Source: Prauserella halophila
Lineage (GTDB): Bacteria; Actinomycetota; Actinomycetes; Mycobacteriales; Pseudonocardiaceae
Reading direction: 5' to 3'
Assembly (NCBI RefSeq): GCF_024171895.1
Contig: NZ_JAMTCQ010000010.1
Span: 62,001-126,000 of the forward strand
DNA length: 64,000 bases
Every line of letters starts with the position of its first letter. Positions within the stretch are counted from its first letter, which is position 1. The notes below the pieces were generated by a model. That model was given only the letters and a program-made list of their open reading frames with translations. It did no database searches and was not told the DNA's origin. Both the position numbers and the translations under genes were made by a program. This document shows positions 8,974 to 18,152 of this stretch, piece after piece.

Positions 8974-9265
8974 GGCGTCATCCCCCTCGGATGCTGCAGG
9001 CCCCCCTGGCCTCGCCGGTCCTCCCGGCCCGCCCCCTTCGGGTGGCCGGCCCGGCTGTCTGTCCAACGCGTGCCCCATCAACTCGGCGTCAAGCTCGGTT
9101 CAGGGTAATGCGCGCAGCGGTAAAACTCAGGTCGCGTGGAGAGTGTTTCGGTGAGGCTCATGGAGCGGCGGGCGCCGGTTCCCGGCGACGGCGTGCACCG
9201 AGCGTGACCCCGTCAGCGGCGACCGTGGTCCGGGTGACCGAGTCGAGGGGAGCCCGCGGCCACTG

Positions 9266-11473
9266 TCAACTGCGCTGTGAAGCCGGATCGCCGTCGTCAC
9301 CCCGGTGCCTGAGCCTGCGGACGATGCGCCTGCCCGCCAGCAGCACCAGCGCCACGCCGGCGACGATCGTGATGACGACCGTCACGGTCGAGAGTTCCGT
9401 CGAGCTGAGCTCGAGTTCGGCGGGTTCGCCGAGGGACGTGCCGCCGGGTGTGGTCAGCGACACCGTGATCTTGAACCGGCCCGACCGGAGCGTTTCGGCA
9501 GGTACCTGCGGGCTGAACGTGCTGTTGGCCGACAGCGTCTGCACCGGGATGTGTGCCGGGCGCAGGCCCGCGATGTTCTCCAGCTGCAGCCGCACGCGAA
9601 TCTGCACCGGCAGGTCGTTGCTGACGCTCACGGGCAGCGGTGCGGACTCGGACCCGCGCAGCACCGGCTGGGCCAGCGTCGAGACGGTGACGCGCCCGGT
9701 CAGGTCGGTGAGCTGGTTCTCGGCGCTGCGGGCCGCAGCCATCGCGGCGTTCGGGCGGACCGTCCAGGCGGACGAGGTCGCGCGGATCACGGCGTTGTGC
9801 AGCGGTCGCAGCAGCCGGTCAGGCGGAACCTGCCGGGTGGGGTCGACGCGCATCGCGCGGCCGAGATCGGCGGTCGTGGCTTCGGTGGCCGACAGCGAAT
9901 CGAGCAGATCGCCCTCGAGTGCCGCCGCGGCGGAGCCGTCGCCGGGTTCCGGTGATCGTGCCGCGTCCTGCGGCGGGGCGGCCAGCACGTCGTCGAGTGT
10001 CGTCGGGGTGAGCATGTTCGCGCCCTGCAGCCGCGCGTAGGCGTCGAGGAACGCGGTGAGCTCGCCGGTCGTGGCGCTGATCCGCCGCGGCGGTGCGATC
10101 ACCACCGGACCGCCGGTCTGCTCGCCGAGCCCGCCGCGCAGCGCCAGCGCCGCGATGCCGTTCTGCGTGGCGACCTCGGCGTCGTTCACCGCGGTCAGCC
10201 GGTTGCCGCGTGGCTTGCGCCCGGTCAGCGCCGCCGACACGAGCGGGTCGTACGTCAGCGTCTGCGCCTGGTCGGTGGCCGAGACGCGGCCGATCTCGTC
10301 GGCGGTGGCCGACGCCGCGGGCGGCGTGACGAACGTCCGCGCACCGGCCTCGGTCGCCGCCGCCATCGCGTCCTTGTCGAGCGCACCGGAGGGCCACACC
10401 ACGCCGGGCCGCGGCTGCACCCCGGTTCGCCGCAGGATCGACGCCTCGCCGCCGACGGCCATGCGCGTCAGGTCGGCCTCGGCGTCGACCTCGGCGAGCG
10501 TTCCCAGGTCGGCATCGGCGTAGGGCATCTGGATGACGCAGTGCGACGCCACGAGCGAGCGGAGCTTGCCGAGCCAGTTGCGGGCATCCTCGGCACCCTG
10601 TCCTTCGACGTCCTCGCCGGTGGTGCGCACGCGATAGCCGCCGGTCATGGCCTCGACGGTGTCGAGCAGTTCCGGGTCGATGGCGAAGCACATCGAGCCG
10701 AACAGGGCGGAGTCGTCCTGCTTGGCCAGTGCGGATTCGACCAGCGCGTCGAGGCGGCCGCCCGGGGCGAGCGCGGTGGCGAGGCCGTCGTCGGCGAGCA
10801 CGATCGTGTTGTCGTGGGGCTGGGACACCACTCGCGGGCGTGTCGCCGTGATCGGCCACAGCAGCGTGCTCCGCGCAGAGGTGGTTTCGCTCGACGGGTC
10901 GATCACCGGCAGCAGCAGGTTCATCGACGCCAGCCGCGCCGGTCCGCCGTACTCGGGCGTGCCGTTGACGTTGACCAGCAGTGGATAGATACCGGGATTG
11001 GTCAGTGGCAGGTCCGTGGCCGGAACGTCGAACCGCACGGGCGCCGACTCCCCCGGTGCCAGCGCGTCGGCGAGCGTGGCCCACTCCGTCGTGCCCGCCT
11101 CGGCGGGAGGCGGTTGGGTGACGGACCGCCGGAACGCCGACGCCGTCGGCACGGCCTGGCCGACCTGCAGGCGTGCCACGACACCGGAGACGTCACGGTC
11201 GCCGGTGTTGGTGACCGTGCCGGTGACCCGTACGCGAGTCCGGTCCGCCTGCGGTGCGGTGAGGATACGCGGCGAGAACGTGTCGATGTCGAGTTCGAGC
11301 AGGTCGGGGCCGCTGAGCCGCTGCGCCGGATCCGGCTGTGATCGGCCGGGCTGCAGGTGTGCGGCCCCGTCGGCAGCTGCGGTGGCCGGTGAGGCTGCGG
11401 CGGCCGGTGCGGCGAACAGCCCCTGCGTGAGGAGGAAGGCCAACGCCAGCGCGAATGCGCTGAACCTGCTCAC
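9266..11473 (-). CDS. DUF6049 secreted membrane-anchored protein (Rv3909-like)
   Basis: A 735-residue envelope protein of unknown biochemical role, conserved beside murJ across actinobacteria. It has a signal peptide (FALALAFLLTQGLFAAPAAA), a long extracytoplasmic body with beta-rich domains near the start (RVRVTGTVTNTGDRDVSGVV), and one C-terminal membrane helix (about 700-720, VTVVITIVAGVALVLLAG) followed by a basic cytoplasmic tail. The 292 bases after it up to the chosen murJ start show no separate gene. It sits 99 bases downstream of the NUDIX gene in the same direction. Its position suggests a function tied to lipid II transport or division; this is inference. Confidence 0.85.
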   Translation of the reverse strand: MSRFSAFALALAFLLTQGLFAAPAAAASPATAAADGAAHLQPGRSQPDPAQRLSGPDLLELDIDTFSPRILTAPQADRTRVRVTGTVTNTGDRDVSGVVARLQVGQAVPTASAFRRSVTQPPPAEAGTTEWATLADALAPGESAPVRFDVPATDLPLTNPGIYPLLVNVNGTPEYGGPARLASMNLLLPVIDPSSETTSARSTLLWPITATRPRVVSQPHDNTIVLADDGLATALAPGGRLDALVESALAKQDDSALFGSMCFAIDPELLDTVEAMTGGYRVRTTGEDVEGQGAEDARNWLGKLRSLVASHCVIQMPYADADLGTLAEVDAEADLTRMAVGGEASILRRTGVQPRPGVVWPSGALDKDAMAAATEAGARTFVTPPAASATADEIGRVSATDQAQTLTYDPLVSAALTGRKPRGNRLTAVNDAEVATQNGIAALALRGGLGEQTGGPVVIAPPRRISATTGELTAFLDAYARLQGANMLTPTTLDDVLAAPPQDAARSPEPGDGSAAAALEGDLLDSLSATEATTADLGRAMRVDPTRQVPPDRLLRPLHNAVIRATSSAWTVRPNAAMAAARSAENQLTDLTGRVTVSTLAQPVLRGSESAPLPVSVSNDLPVQIRVRLQLENIAGLRPAHIPVQTLSANSTFSPQVPAETLRSGRFKITVSLTTPGGTSLGEPAELELSSTELSTVTVVITIVAGVALVLLAGRRIVRRLRHRGDDGDPASQRS

Positions 11474-11572
11474 TGCTCGCCGCCTCCGTGCCTGTCCGTG
11501 CCTGCCCGCGTGCGTGTCCGCCCCGGGTACCGCCGCTCGTCCGCGGCAGCAGGCCCGCGACAGCGGGCCCGC

Positions 11573-12064
11573 CTAGTCGAACAACTCCCGTGCTTTGCGC
11601 ACGAGCTTGCGCTCATCGGTGTAGGCGAGCCGTGAATCCAGTTCTTCCAGCGGGACCCAGGCCACCTCGGTGACCTCCAGGTCGTCGTCGGACAGCTCGC
11701 CGCCGTGTGCCTCGAGGAGGAAATGATGCACCGTCTTGTGAATCCGCCTGCGCTCGGCCACGAACCAGTAGTCGATCGAACCCAGGGGGCGGATCACCTG
11801 CGCGACGATGCCGGTCTCCTCCCGAACCTCGCGTACGGCCGTCTCCTCGACGGTCTCACCGTCCTCGATGTGGCCTTTCGGCAGGGACCACAGCAGGCGG
11901 CCGTGCCGGTTCAGCCTGCCGATGAGCGCGGCGTGCGTGCGCGCGTGATCGACCACGAGACCACCTGCTGAGGTCTCGTCGACAGTCGTCATGCGCCGCC
12001 CGCGCCGGCGCCGCGGTCGGCGCCGTGGTGTGGCGTCACCGGAGCGACCGGCCGATCCAGGCAT
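11573..12064 (-). CDS. NUDIX hydrolase, MutT4-like
   Basis: A 163-residue hydrolase of nucleoside diphosphate-linked substrates. The full Nudix box is visible at about residues 62-84 ([20 protein letters not shown] then TG), with the catalytic glutamates in REVREE. The N-terminal Arg-rich stretch [13 protein letters not shown] resembles the basic leader of mycobacterial MutT4 (Rv3908), which supports the ATG at 12064; an inner ATG at 11992 ([11 protein letters not shown]) would also give a complete domain. It is divergent from pcnA and upstream of the DUF6049 and murJ genes, the same arrangement as in mycobacteria. The physiological substrate is not determined by sequence. Confidence 0.88.
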   Translation of the reverse strand: MPGSAGRSGDATPRRRPRRRRGRRMTTVDETSAGGLVVDHARTHAALIGRLNRHGRLLWSLPKGHIEDGETVEETAVREVREETGIVAQVIRPLGSIDYWFVAERRRIHKTVHHFLLEAHGGELSDDDLEVTEVAWVPLEELDSRLAYTDERKLVRKARELFD

Positions 12065-12177
12065 GCTGCGATGCTAGATCACATCCCGGCGGCGGTAGGC
12101 TGGCTTGCTGTGTCCGTGTTGAACCCGATCGCCCGCCCTGCCGCGGGTGCCGCAGACGTCGCGGAGGTCGCGCAGGC

Positions 12178-13662
12178 GTGAACCAGGCCGCCGTGAACAC
12201 CACAGAATCGCAGCTGCGAGCCATGAAGGAGGCGCAGCGCAACGCCGTCGCGGAGTTGCTGCGGGTCTCCCCCGTCGCCGACGAGCTGGCCACGAGGTTC
12301 GCCGACGCGGGCCACCGGGTGTACCTGGTCGGGGGGAGCGTCCGGGACGCGCTGCTCGGCAGATTGTCGTCGGATCTCGACTTCACGACCGACGCGCGGC
12401 CGGAGACGATCCAGCGGCTGGTCTCCGGGTGGGCCGAAGCCGTGTGGGACACGGGCATCGAGTTCGGCACGCTCGGCGCGGCGAAGGGCGGCGTGCAGCT
12501 GGAGATCACCACGTTCCGCGCCGACGTCTACGACCGGGTGAGCCGCAACCCCGACGTGTCGTTCGGGGACACGATCGAGGGCGACCTGGTGCGCCGCGAC
12601 TTCACGGCGAACGCGATGGCCATCGAACTGTCGACGAAGACGTTCGTCGACCCGCACGGTGGTATGGCGGCCCTGGCGTCGGGGCTGCTCGACACTCCCG
12701 CGACGCCCGAGGAGTCGTTCGCCGACGATCCGCTGCGGATGCTGCGCGCGGCACGGTTCGTGGCGCAGCTGGACTTCACGCCGTCCGACCGGGTGGTCGC
12801 GGCGATGCGGGACATGGCGGGTGAGCTGGAGCGGATCACCGCCGAGCGGGTGCAGGCCGAGCTGTCGAAACTGCTGCTCGGGAAGGCGCCGCGACGAGGG
12901 CTGGAGCTGATGGTCGACACCGGGCTCGCCGACGTCGTGCTGCCCGAGGTGCCCGGCATGCGCCTGGCGATGGACGAGCACCACCAGCACAAGGACGTCT
13001 ACCAGCACTCGCTGACGGTGTTGGAGCAGGCGGTCGACCTGGAGACCGCGCACGAACCGACGTCGGAACCGGATCTGGTGCTGCGGCTGGCGGCACTGCT
13101 GCACGACATCGGCAAGCCGGACACGCGCAGGTTCGAATCCGGCGGTGGCGTGAGCTTCCACCACCACGAGGTCGTCGGCGCCAAGATGGCGCGCAAACGC
13201 TTGCGCGCGCTGCGGTACTCCAAGGAGATCGTGCAGGACGTGTCGCAGCTCGTGTACCTGCACCTGCGGTTCCACGGCTACGGCAAGGGCGAGTGGACCG
13301 ACTCGGCGGTGCGTCGGTATGTCAACGACGCGGGCCCGCTGCTGACGCGGCTGCACAAGCTCGTGCGCGCCGACAGCACGACGCGAAACCGGCGCAAGGC
13401 CGCCGCGCTGCAGCGCACCTACGACGACCTCGAGAGCCGGATCGCGCGGATCGCCGAGGAGGAGGACCTGAAGCGGGTGCGCCCCGACCTCGACGGCAAC
13501 GAGATCATCCGTGTCCTCGGCGTGGAGCCGGGGCCGATCGTCGGCAAGGCGTGGAAGCACCTCAAGGAACTGCGCCTCGACCGCGGTCCGCTCGACCACG
13601 ACGAGGCGGTGGCCGAACTCCGCCGCTGGGCCGCCGACCAGGGCATCGACCCCGCCGGCTAG
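12178..13662 (+). CDS. pcnA: CCA tRNA nucleotidyltransferase
   Basis: Class II tRNA nucleotidyltransferase that builds or repairs the 3' CCA end of tRNA, 494 residues. The polymerase-beta-like head has YLVGGSVRDALLG (about 48-60) and the metal-binding DLDFTTDAR (about 65-73). The RNA-binding NFTANA equivalent reads RRDFTANAMAIE. A C-terminal HD domain carries LLHDIGKPDT (about 305-314), as in actinobacterial PcnA. The start is the GTG at 12178 with GGAGGT 10 bases before; GTG 12193 and ATG 12223 are alternatives. It is divergent from the NUDIX gene, and both promoters must lie in the 113-base gap. A double-hairpin repeat follows 48 bases after the stop. Confidence 0.93.
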   Translation: MNQAAVNTTESQLRAMKEAQRNAVAELLRVSPVADELATRFADAGHRVYLVGGSVRDALLGRLSSDLDFTTDARPETIQRLVSGWAEAVWDTGIEFGTLGAAKGGVQLEITTFRADVYDRVSRNPDVSFGDTIEGDLVRRDFTANAMAIELSTKTFVDPHGGMAALASGLLDTPATPEESFADDPLRMLRAARFVAQLDFTPSDRVVAAMRDMAGELERITAERVQAELSKLLLGKAPRRGLELMVDTGLADVVLPEVPGMRLAMDEHHQHKDVYQHSLTVLEQAVDLETAHEPTSEPDLVLRLAALLHDIGKPDTRRFESGGGVSFHHHEVVGAKMARKRLRALRYSKEIVQDVSQLVYLHLRFHGYGKGEWTDSAVRRYVNDAGPLLTRLHKLVRADSTTRNRRKAAALQRTYDDLESRIARIAEEEDLKRVRPDLDGNEIIRVLGVEPGPIVGKAWKHLKELRLDRGPLDHDEAVAELRRWAADQGIDPAG

Positions 13663-13710
13663 CGGGATCCCGATCCCCGCGTCAACCCTTCCCCCCGTCC
13701 GGCCCATGCC

Positions 13711-13776
13711 GTGAAGTGCCCCCAAGGGCACCTTGGGGGCGTTGAGTGCCCCGAAGGTGCCCTTGGGGGCGTGAAG
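13711..13776. repeat. double-hairpin dispersed repeat, copy A
   Basis: Two adjacent hairpins: GCCCCCAAGG/CCTTGGGGGC and GCCCCGAAGG/CCTTGGGGGC, joined by GTTGAGT and flanked by GTGAAG on both sides. The second hairpin is the reverse complement of the first apart from single changes. It lies between the convergent 3' ends of pcnA and the TNT-fold protein. Related copies are at 19931, 23731, 25195 and 51144. Confidence 0.85.
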
Positions 13777-13816
13777 ATCACCGGGAGGGTGGGTGCGAAG
13801 GGGCCGTTCGTGGCGG

Positions 13817-15727
13817 CTACACGCGCTCCAGCGCGCCCGATTCGACGTGGGCACCGACGGGGTTCGGCAGCAGGTAGGCGACCGCGCCGCCGGGCAGCGG
13901 CCCCCACGGGGACGTAACGCCGGTCAGCACGTGCACCGGCCGCTTGACGACGAACGTCCGCAGGTCGCCCTCGCGTTCGACCGGCAACGACGTCTCGGGG
14001 AACGGCGTCCGGTCCGGGTGCAGCAGGTTGCCCTGCTCGCCTCCGAACCGCCGCAGTCGCATCCCCACGGGCAGCGTGACCATGCGCTTGTTGCGGAAGA
14101 ACGGCAGCGGTGGTTCGCCGCGCACCGGCTGGATCGGCCAGTCCGTCGGGTGCTGCTGCTCGGCCGACGTGCCGGCGCCCATGCGGCCGGGCAGCAGCAG
14201 CAACGCTCCGAGCAGAGCTTCCGCGGCGTCGTGCACGCGCGCGAAGTGGCGCGGTTCGACCGGCACCCCGTCCGCATAGCGCGCGACCTCCCAGCCGTCG
14301 ACCGCACGGTGCAGGCACCACGCGTCGTCGGCGGTCTCGCCGATGCGGAACGCCGAGTCGGCGATGCCGTGTTCGGCGAGCCGCAGCCGCAGCGCCGACA
14401 GCACCTCCGATGCCCGCAGCCGCCTCGGTTCCTCACCGCGCTGCACCTTCGTCACGGTGCTCGGTTCGGCGACGTCCTCCGGCGCGCGCGGCGGCCGGGG
14501 TTTGCCCAGCAGGTCGGCCTCGGCCGTGGCGCGCACCGACCGGCTCGCGTACGGCACGGTGTACTGCTTCGCCCTGATCGCATCGAGCAGGTCCTGCTCC
14601 GGCGGGACGCCGTACTTGCGCAGGTAGTGCGGTACGGCTGCGGGCCAGACCCACGTGCCGTCGGTGTGGAACGCATCCGGCACGTCGTGCGGCGCCCCCT
14701 GCGGGGCGAACAGGTCCCTCAGTCCGCCCTGCCGGGCGAGCACCACCGGGGCGCGGAACAGGTACCCGAGCACCCGCGGGATTTCCTCCTGCGGCAGTGG
14801 CGGCCGGTTGACGACCGGCTGCTCGCCCTCGCCGCCACCGCTGTCGACGATGTGCGCATGCCGGAACTCGACGTCGAGCGGCTTGCCCGCCTTGGCCGCG
14901 AGCCACGGCGGCGGGTCCTTGCGCGGGAAGTACTCCAGCTCGGCGTCGTAGGTGCGCGCCGTGCGCCTGCCAGCGGGCGGCAGCTGCCACTGCGGTTCGC
15001 CCGTGGTGTCGTAGTCGAAATCGAAGTTGCGCTCCGGGTCGAGCGCGTACGTGCCCTGGAACCAGGTGCCGTCCTCGGGCGTGTACATCGCCGACCGCAG
15101 CTGCGACATCAGCTGGCCGAGCTGCGGCGGGGCCGACAGCGACACCGCGGTGTCCTCGCCGGCGTCGGCCTTGACTTCGAGCTCCGAGTAGTCGCCCACC
15201 TGGCGGAACTGTGCGGCCACCCGCTGCCACCCCGACGGCAGGAAGCCCAGCAGCGTCTGTCCGATGGCCTTGAGCAGCGGCTGGACCTCGCCCGTGCCCG
15301 GTTCGGTCCGCGGCGCGTGGGCGGCGGCGAAATCGTGCCGCTCCTGCCACAGCGCGGTGATCGTGTCCGGGTCCTGCACGCGGGTGGTGAAGTCGGTGAG
15401 GCCGAGATCGTGGGCGCGCTGCTCGTCGGTGCCGGTCCAGCGGAGGATCAGTTCACCGTCGTCGGACGTGGGCTCGACGAGGTACGGCTCGTCGTCCCGG
15501 AGACAGTAGGTGTGCAGCGCGAACGTCGCGGGCGCCTCCTCAGCGGGGACGACCTTGCCGCGGGTGCCGCGGGCCTCGGTGTCGAACTCCTCGGGCGCGT
15601 CCTCGCCCGCCAACGGTGTCAGCAGCACGCTGGAATCCGTGGTCGAACGCTGTGCGCGAAACATCTGCCCGTTCCACAGCGCATACAGCGCGTCCGGACG
15701 CTCCGCCACTTCGACTCGATGTCGCAC
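13817..15727 (-). CDS. TNT-domain (glycohydrolase-fold) protein, probably without catalysis
   Basis: A 636-residue cytoplasmic-looking protein with no signal peptide. The last 95 residues resemble the TNT domain of the tuberculosis necrotizing toxin CpnT: LPVGMRLRRFGGEQGNLLHP, TPFPETSLP, then VTSPWGPLPGGAVAYLLP. Just before it lies the companion domain DDAWCLHRAVDGWEVARYAD, often found before TNT domains. In active TNT the NAD glycohydrolase uses a His near the start of the strand after ALPP and a Gln in the GGxxQ motif; here the matching places read Arg/Thr (DLRTFVVK) and Ala (GGAVAY). The N-terminal 500 residues are not recognised. The start GTG 15727 follows GAGGGGGCGAGG. No immunity gene is evident next to it. 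Confidence 0.65.
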   Translation of the reverse strand: MRHRVEVAERPDALYALWNGQMFRAQRSTTDSSVLLTPLAGEDAPEEFDTEARGTRGKVVPAEEAPATFALHTYCLRDDEPYLVEPTSDDGELILRWTGTDEQRAHDLGLTDFTTRVQDPDTITALWQERHDFAAAHAPRTEPGTGEVQPLLKAIGQTLLGFLPSGWQRVAAQFRQVGDYSELEVKADAGEDTAVSLSAPPQLGQLMSQLRSAMYTPEDGTWFQGTYALDPERNFDFDYDTTGEPQWQLPPAGRRTARTYDAELEYFPRKDPPPWLAAKAGKPLDVEFRHAHIVDSGGGEGEQPVVNRPPLPQEEIPRVLGYLFRAPVVLARQGGLRDLFAPQGAPHDVPDAFHTDGTWVWPAAVPHYLRKYGVPPEQDLLDAIRAKQYTVPYASRSVRATAEADLLGKPRPPRAPEDVAEPSTVTKVQRGEEPRRLRASEVLSALRLRLAEHGIADSAFRIGETADDAWCLHRAVDGWEVARYADGVPVEPRHFARVHDAAEALLGALLLLPGRMGAGTSAEQQHPTDWPIQPVRGEPPLPFFRNKRMVTLPVGMRLRRFGGEQGNLLHPDRTPFPETSLPVEREGDLRTFVVKRPVHVLTGVTSPWGPLPGGAVAYLLPNPVGAHVESGALERV

Positions 15728-15855
15728 GCGTTCCTCGCCCCCTCGCCTCGGTCTTCGCTCCGGTCCCCACCCGCAGTTCGCGCGAGTTTTACTGTAACCA
15801 CACCCGTCGGGCTCGTCCGTCCGGCCACGGGAGCGTGCTTTCCGATGTCGCTCGC

Positions 15856-15906
15856 GTTCGACGGACACGGCGGTTCGATGGACACGGCGGTTCGACGGAC
15901 ACGGCC
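15856..15906. repeat. three 17-bp tandem repeats in the 15728-16098 gap
   Basis: GTTCGACGGACACGGCG is repeated about three times with single changes. It lies in the 371-base gap between the divergent TNT-fold gene and the YqgE gene. The rest of the gap contains a lower-GC patch (GTTTTACTGTAACC near 15787) that may hold promoter elements. No gene is supported in it. Confidence 0.6.
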
Positions 15907-16098
15907 CGGTCCCAGTTCGTCCCCAGTGCACGGCCGGCATGGTCCGGACCACTCTCCCGGCCTCACCTTAACGGGTTAGCCGTGACGGTGAGGCCCGGTT
16001 CGCTCACTTACAGCAAGTTCCACGCGAGGTCCAGAGGGACGTTGGCGACGCCGCAAACATCCCCTCCGTTCCCGTGGGGCACCCAGGTGGGTGGGATC

Positions 16099-16680
16099 AT
16101 GGCAGACGTGCAAGCGGACTCCGAGGTGGAACCGGGAACATTGCTGGTCGCCGCCCCCACGATGTTCGACGACAACTTCCGGCGGACGGTGGTGTTCGTC
16201 ATCGATCATCGCGACGAGGGCACGCTCGGGGTGGTGTTGAACCGGCCGAGCGAGGTGCCGGTTGGCGAGGTCCTGCCCGGTTGGGGTGCGCACGTCGTCG
16301 AACCGGAGTCGGTGTTCGTCGGCGGTCCGGTGGAGAAGAAGACGGCCCTGTGCCTGGCTGCCCTGCGTACCGGCGAGGACGCGTCGGACCTCGAAGGGCT
16401 CATCGCCGTCCGCGGACCCGTGGCGCTCGTCGACCTCGATGCCGATCCCGACGAACTCGTCGCCAAGGTCCGCGGCATGCGCGTGTTCGCGGGCTACGCG
16501 GGCTGGGACGCGGGACAGCTCGCCGCGGAGATCAACCGCGGTGACTGGCTGATCGTGCCTGCATTGCCCGGTGACGTCCTGGCCACGCCGCATCGCGATC
16601 TGTGGGCGCACGTCCTCCGCCGCCAGGGCCTGCCGACCGCCCTGCTGGCCACCCACCCCGGCGACCTGCAACTCAACTGA
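16099..16680 (+). CDS. YqgE/AlgH family protein
   Basis: A 193-residue protein of the YqgE/AlgH (DUF179) family, broadly conserved and of uncertain function. Signatures are PGTLLVAAPTMFDDNFRRTV near the N-terminus, LNRPSEVPVGEVLP, FVGGPVEKKTALCL, and the conserved FAGYAGWDAGQLAAEI near residue 133. The start is the ATG at 16099 after GGTGGGATC. It is flanked by genes on the other strand and appears to be a single-gene unit. Confidence 0.92.
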   Translation: MADVQADSEVEPGTLLVAAPTMFDDNFRRTVVFVIDHRDEGTLGVVLNRPSEVPVGEVLPGWGAHVVEPESVFVGGPVEKKTALCLAALRTGEDASDLEGLIAVRGPVALVDLDADPDELVAKVRGMRVFAGYAGWDAGQLAAEINRGDWLIVPALPGDVLATPHRDLWAHVLRRQGLPTALLATHPGDLQLN

Positions 16681-16773
16681 CCCCGGCGAATGCGTCCGTG
16701 TCGCGCTTGTCGGGGACCGTGTTGCACCCGCGTGTTCTGCACCCGCGGCGGCTCCGACCGGCGCGTCGGTACC

Positions 16774-17508
16774 TCATCCCTGCTCCGTGTCCCCGAGCAG
16801 TGCCGCGACGTCGGCGCCCGCCGAGACCAGAGTCACGGTGCGGCGCGCGATGTCGGTCAACCGCACTTGCAGTGCCTGAATGGGGGCGTCGACGTCGCCG
16901 AGTTCGCGGACGGCGTCGAGGGTGCCGCGTACGGCCGGGATGCCGTAGCCCGCAGCGCGCAACGCGACCGTGATGCGTGCTTCGCGAATGGCTCGCTGGG
17001 GATACCGCCGCGCGCCGTACGACGTCACTCGCTCCGGTAGGACCAGCCCTTCGCGCTCCCAGAACCGCAACGTCGAGGTGCGTACGCCGAGCGCCTCCGC
17101 GAGCTCGCCGACCGACATCGCGTCGTTCGGTGTCTCCTCCGCATGGGGATCGGCCTCGATGCGAATCGCCCGGAGCGCGGCGATCGCGTCCAGTGCCCGG
17201 GTGCGCAGGCGGGCCAGGTCGACGTGGAAGGCGCTGACGACGGCGGCGGCCTCGTCGAGCGGCAGGGTGCGGAGCTCGCGCAGGGTGCGCCGTGCGACGA
17301 CGGGGCCCATCGCCGCCGCCAGCCCGCGGTAGGCGCGCAGCGCCACGATGTGCTGCCGGCCGAAGCGCCGGTAGTTGTTCGGTGCCCTGGTCGCCGGTGG
17401 GATCACGCCGAGACGTTCGAGGTCGCGAACCTGCTGTGGGCTGTATCCCGAGGCCGAGGCGACTGCCACCGTGGTCAGCGGGCGATCGCCGGTCGTCGAA
17501 CCCTCCAT
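16774..17508 (-). CDS. MerR-type regulator with two HTH domains
   Basis: A 244-residue regulator containing two MerR helix-turn-helix domains. The first (about 13-65) reads SGYSPQQVRDLERLGVIPPA then NYRRFGRQHIVALRAYRGL; the second (about 133-190) reads MSVGELAEALGVRTSTLRFW then EREGLV and RRYPQRAIREARI. A helical linker of about 60 residues joins them and a coiled segment ends the protein. There is no metal-binding cysteine cluster. I chose ATG 17508 with the small-domain start close behind; a longer frame to 17595 would overlap the divergent DUF6194 gene. The two starts are only 26 bases apart, so the genes probably share a control region. Confidence 0.85.
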   Translation of the reverse strand: MEGSTTGDRPLTTVAVASASGYSPQQVRDLERLGVIPPATRAPNNYRRFGRQHIVALRAYRGLAAAMGPVVARRTLRELRTLPLDEAAAVVSAFHVDLARLRTRALDAIAALRAIRIEADPHAEETPNDAMSVGELAEALGVRTSTLRFWEREGLVLPERVTSYGARRYPQRAIREARITVALRAAGYGIPAVRGTLDAVRELGDVDAPIQALQVRLTDIARRTVTLVSAGADVAALLGDTEQG

Positions 17509-17534
17509 AAGCACTTCAATAACAGACTTGAGCC

Positions 17535-17999
17535 ATGACCATCGACGACATTCTCGGACTGGCCCGATCCCTGCCCGGTTCGCTGGTGCTCTCACCGGAG
17601 CCGGGCGGCGAATATCCGGAGATCGCGTGGGGCGACCACTTCTTCTACTACTCCCCGGACGGGCGGGTTCCGCAGCGCATACAGCCCTACGCCACGATCG
17701 TCACGAAGAACTATCCCGGAGACGAGGCGTCCCGGCTCGACGTCGACGGACGGTGGCGGATCAACGTGCACGTCACCCGCGAGCGGTTCGCGCACCTCAT
17801 CGGACAGCAGGCGGCCGCTGTGGACTTTGCGGGCGTCGACCTCGCGGCGACCGACACGGTGCTGCCGCATCCGGTGTACGCGCGCACCGGCCTGGTGGCC
17901 GTCGTCAATCCGGGGCAACGGACGCGCGATCTTGTCGCCGACCTGCTGCGCGAGGCCCATGACCGTGCCCTGTCCCGCGCGACCCGGCACGCCCCGTAG
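17535..17999 (+). CDS. DUF6194 family protein
   Basis: A 154-residue soluble protein of the DUF6194 family, function unknown. The conserved parts are WGDHFFYYSPDGRVPQRIQP (about 32-51), YATIVTKNYPGDEAS and RINVHVTRERFAHLIG, followed by HPVYARTGLVAVVNPG. It begins 26 bases from the divergent double-MerR gene, which may regulate it. The stop codon lies inside the first unit of a tandem repeat that runs on to 18060, so the C-terminal codons belong to that repeat. Confidence 0.85.
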   Translation: MTIDDILGLARSLPGSLVLSPEPGGEYPEIAWGDHFFYYSPDGRVPQRIQPYATIVTKNYPGDEASRLDVDGRWRINVHVTRERFAHLIGQQAAAVDFAGVDLAATDTVLPHPVYARTGLVAVVNPGQRTRDLVADLLREAHDRALSRATRHAP

Positions 18000-18060
18000 C
18001 CCGCACGCTCCGTAAACCCGCACACCCGTAGCTCGCACGCCCCGTAGCCCGCACGCCGGG
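17988..18060. repeat. tandem repeat of about 16 bp spanning a stop codon
   Basis: Units CACGCCCCGTAGCCCG (17988-18003), CACGCTCCGTAAACCCG, CACACCCGTAGCTCG, CACGCCCCGTAGCCCG (18036-18051) and a partial unit. The first unit supplies the TAG stop of the DUF6194 gene. Confidence 0.75.
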
Positions 18061-18152
18061 ATTCGTGCTCGGCATCCCGGGATCGGCCCCCGCCGCCGGT
18101 GATCGGGCCTTCGAGCCCTGCACCGGCGAGGGATACGCCGTACGGTTGGGTG

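Noticed and set aside
8974..9078. murJ start at ATG 9078 (35 more codons)
   Set aside because: No ribosome site and many A-ending codons (AGA, CCA, GGA, GCA), unlike the rest; ATG 8973 has GAGGGGG at good spacing. It remains possible.
12079..13854. A 591-codon minus-strand frame opposite pcnA
   Set aside because: It mirrors pcnA codons and runs through the double-hairpin repeat, with no conserved motif.
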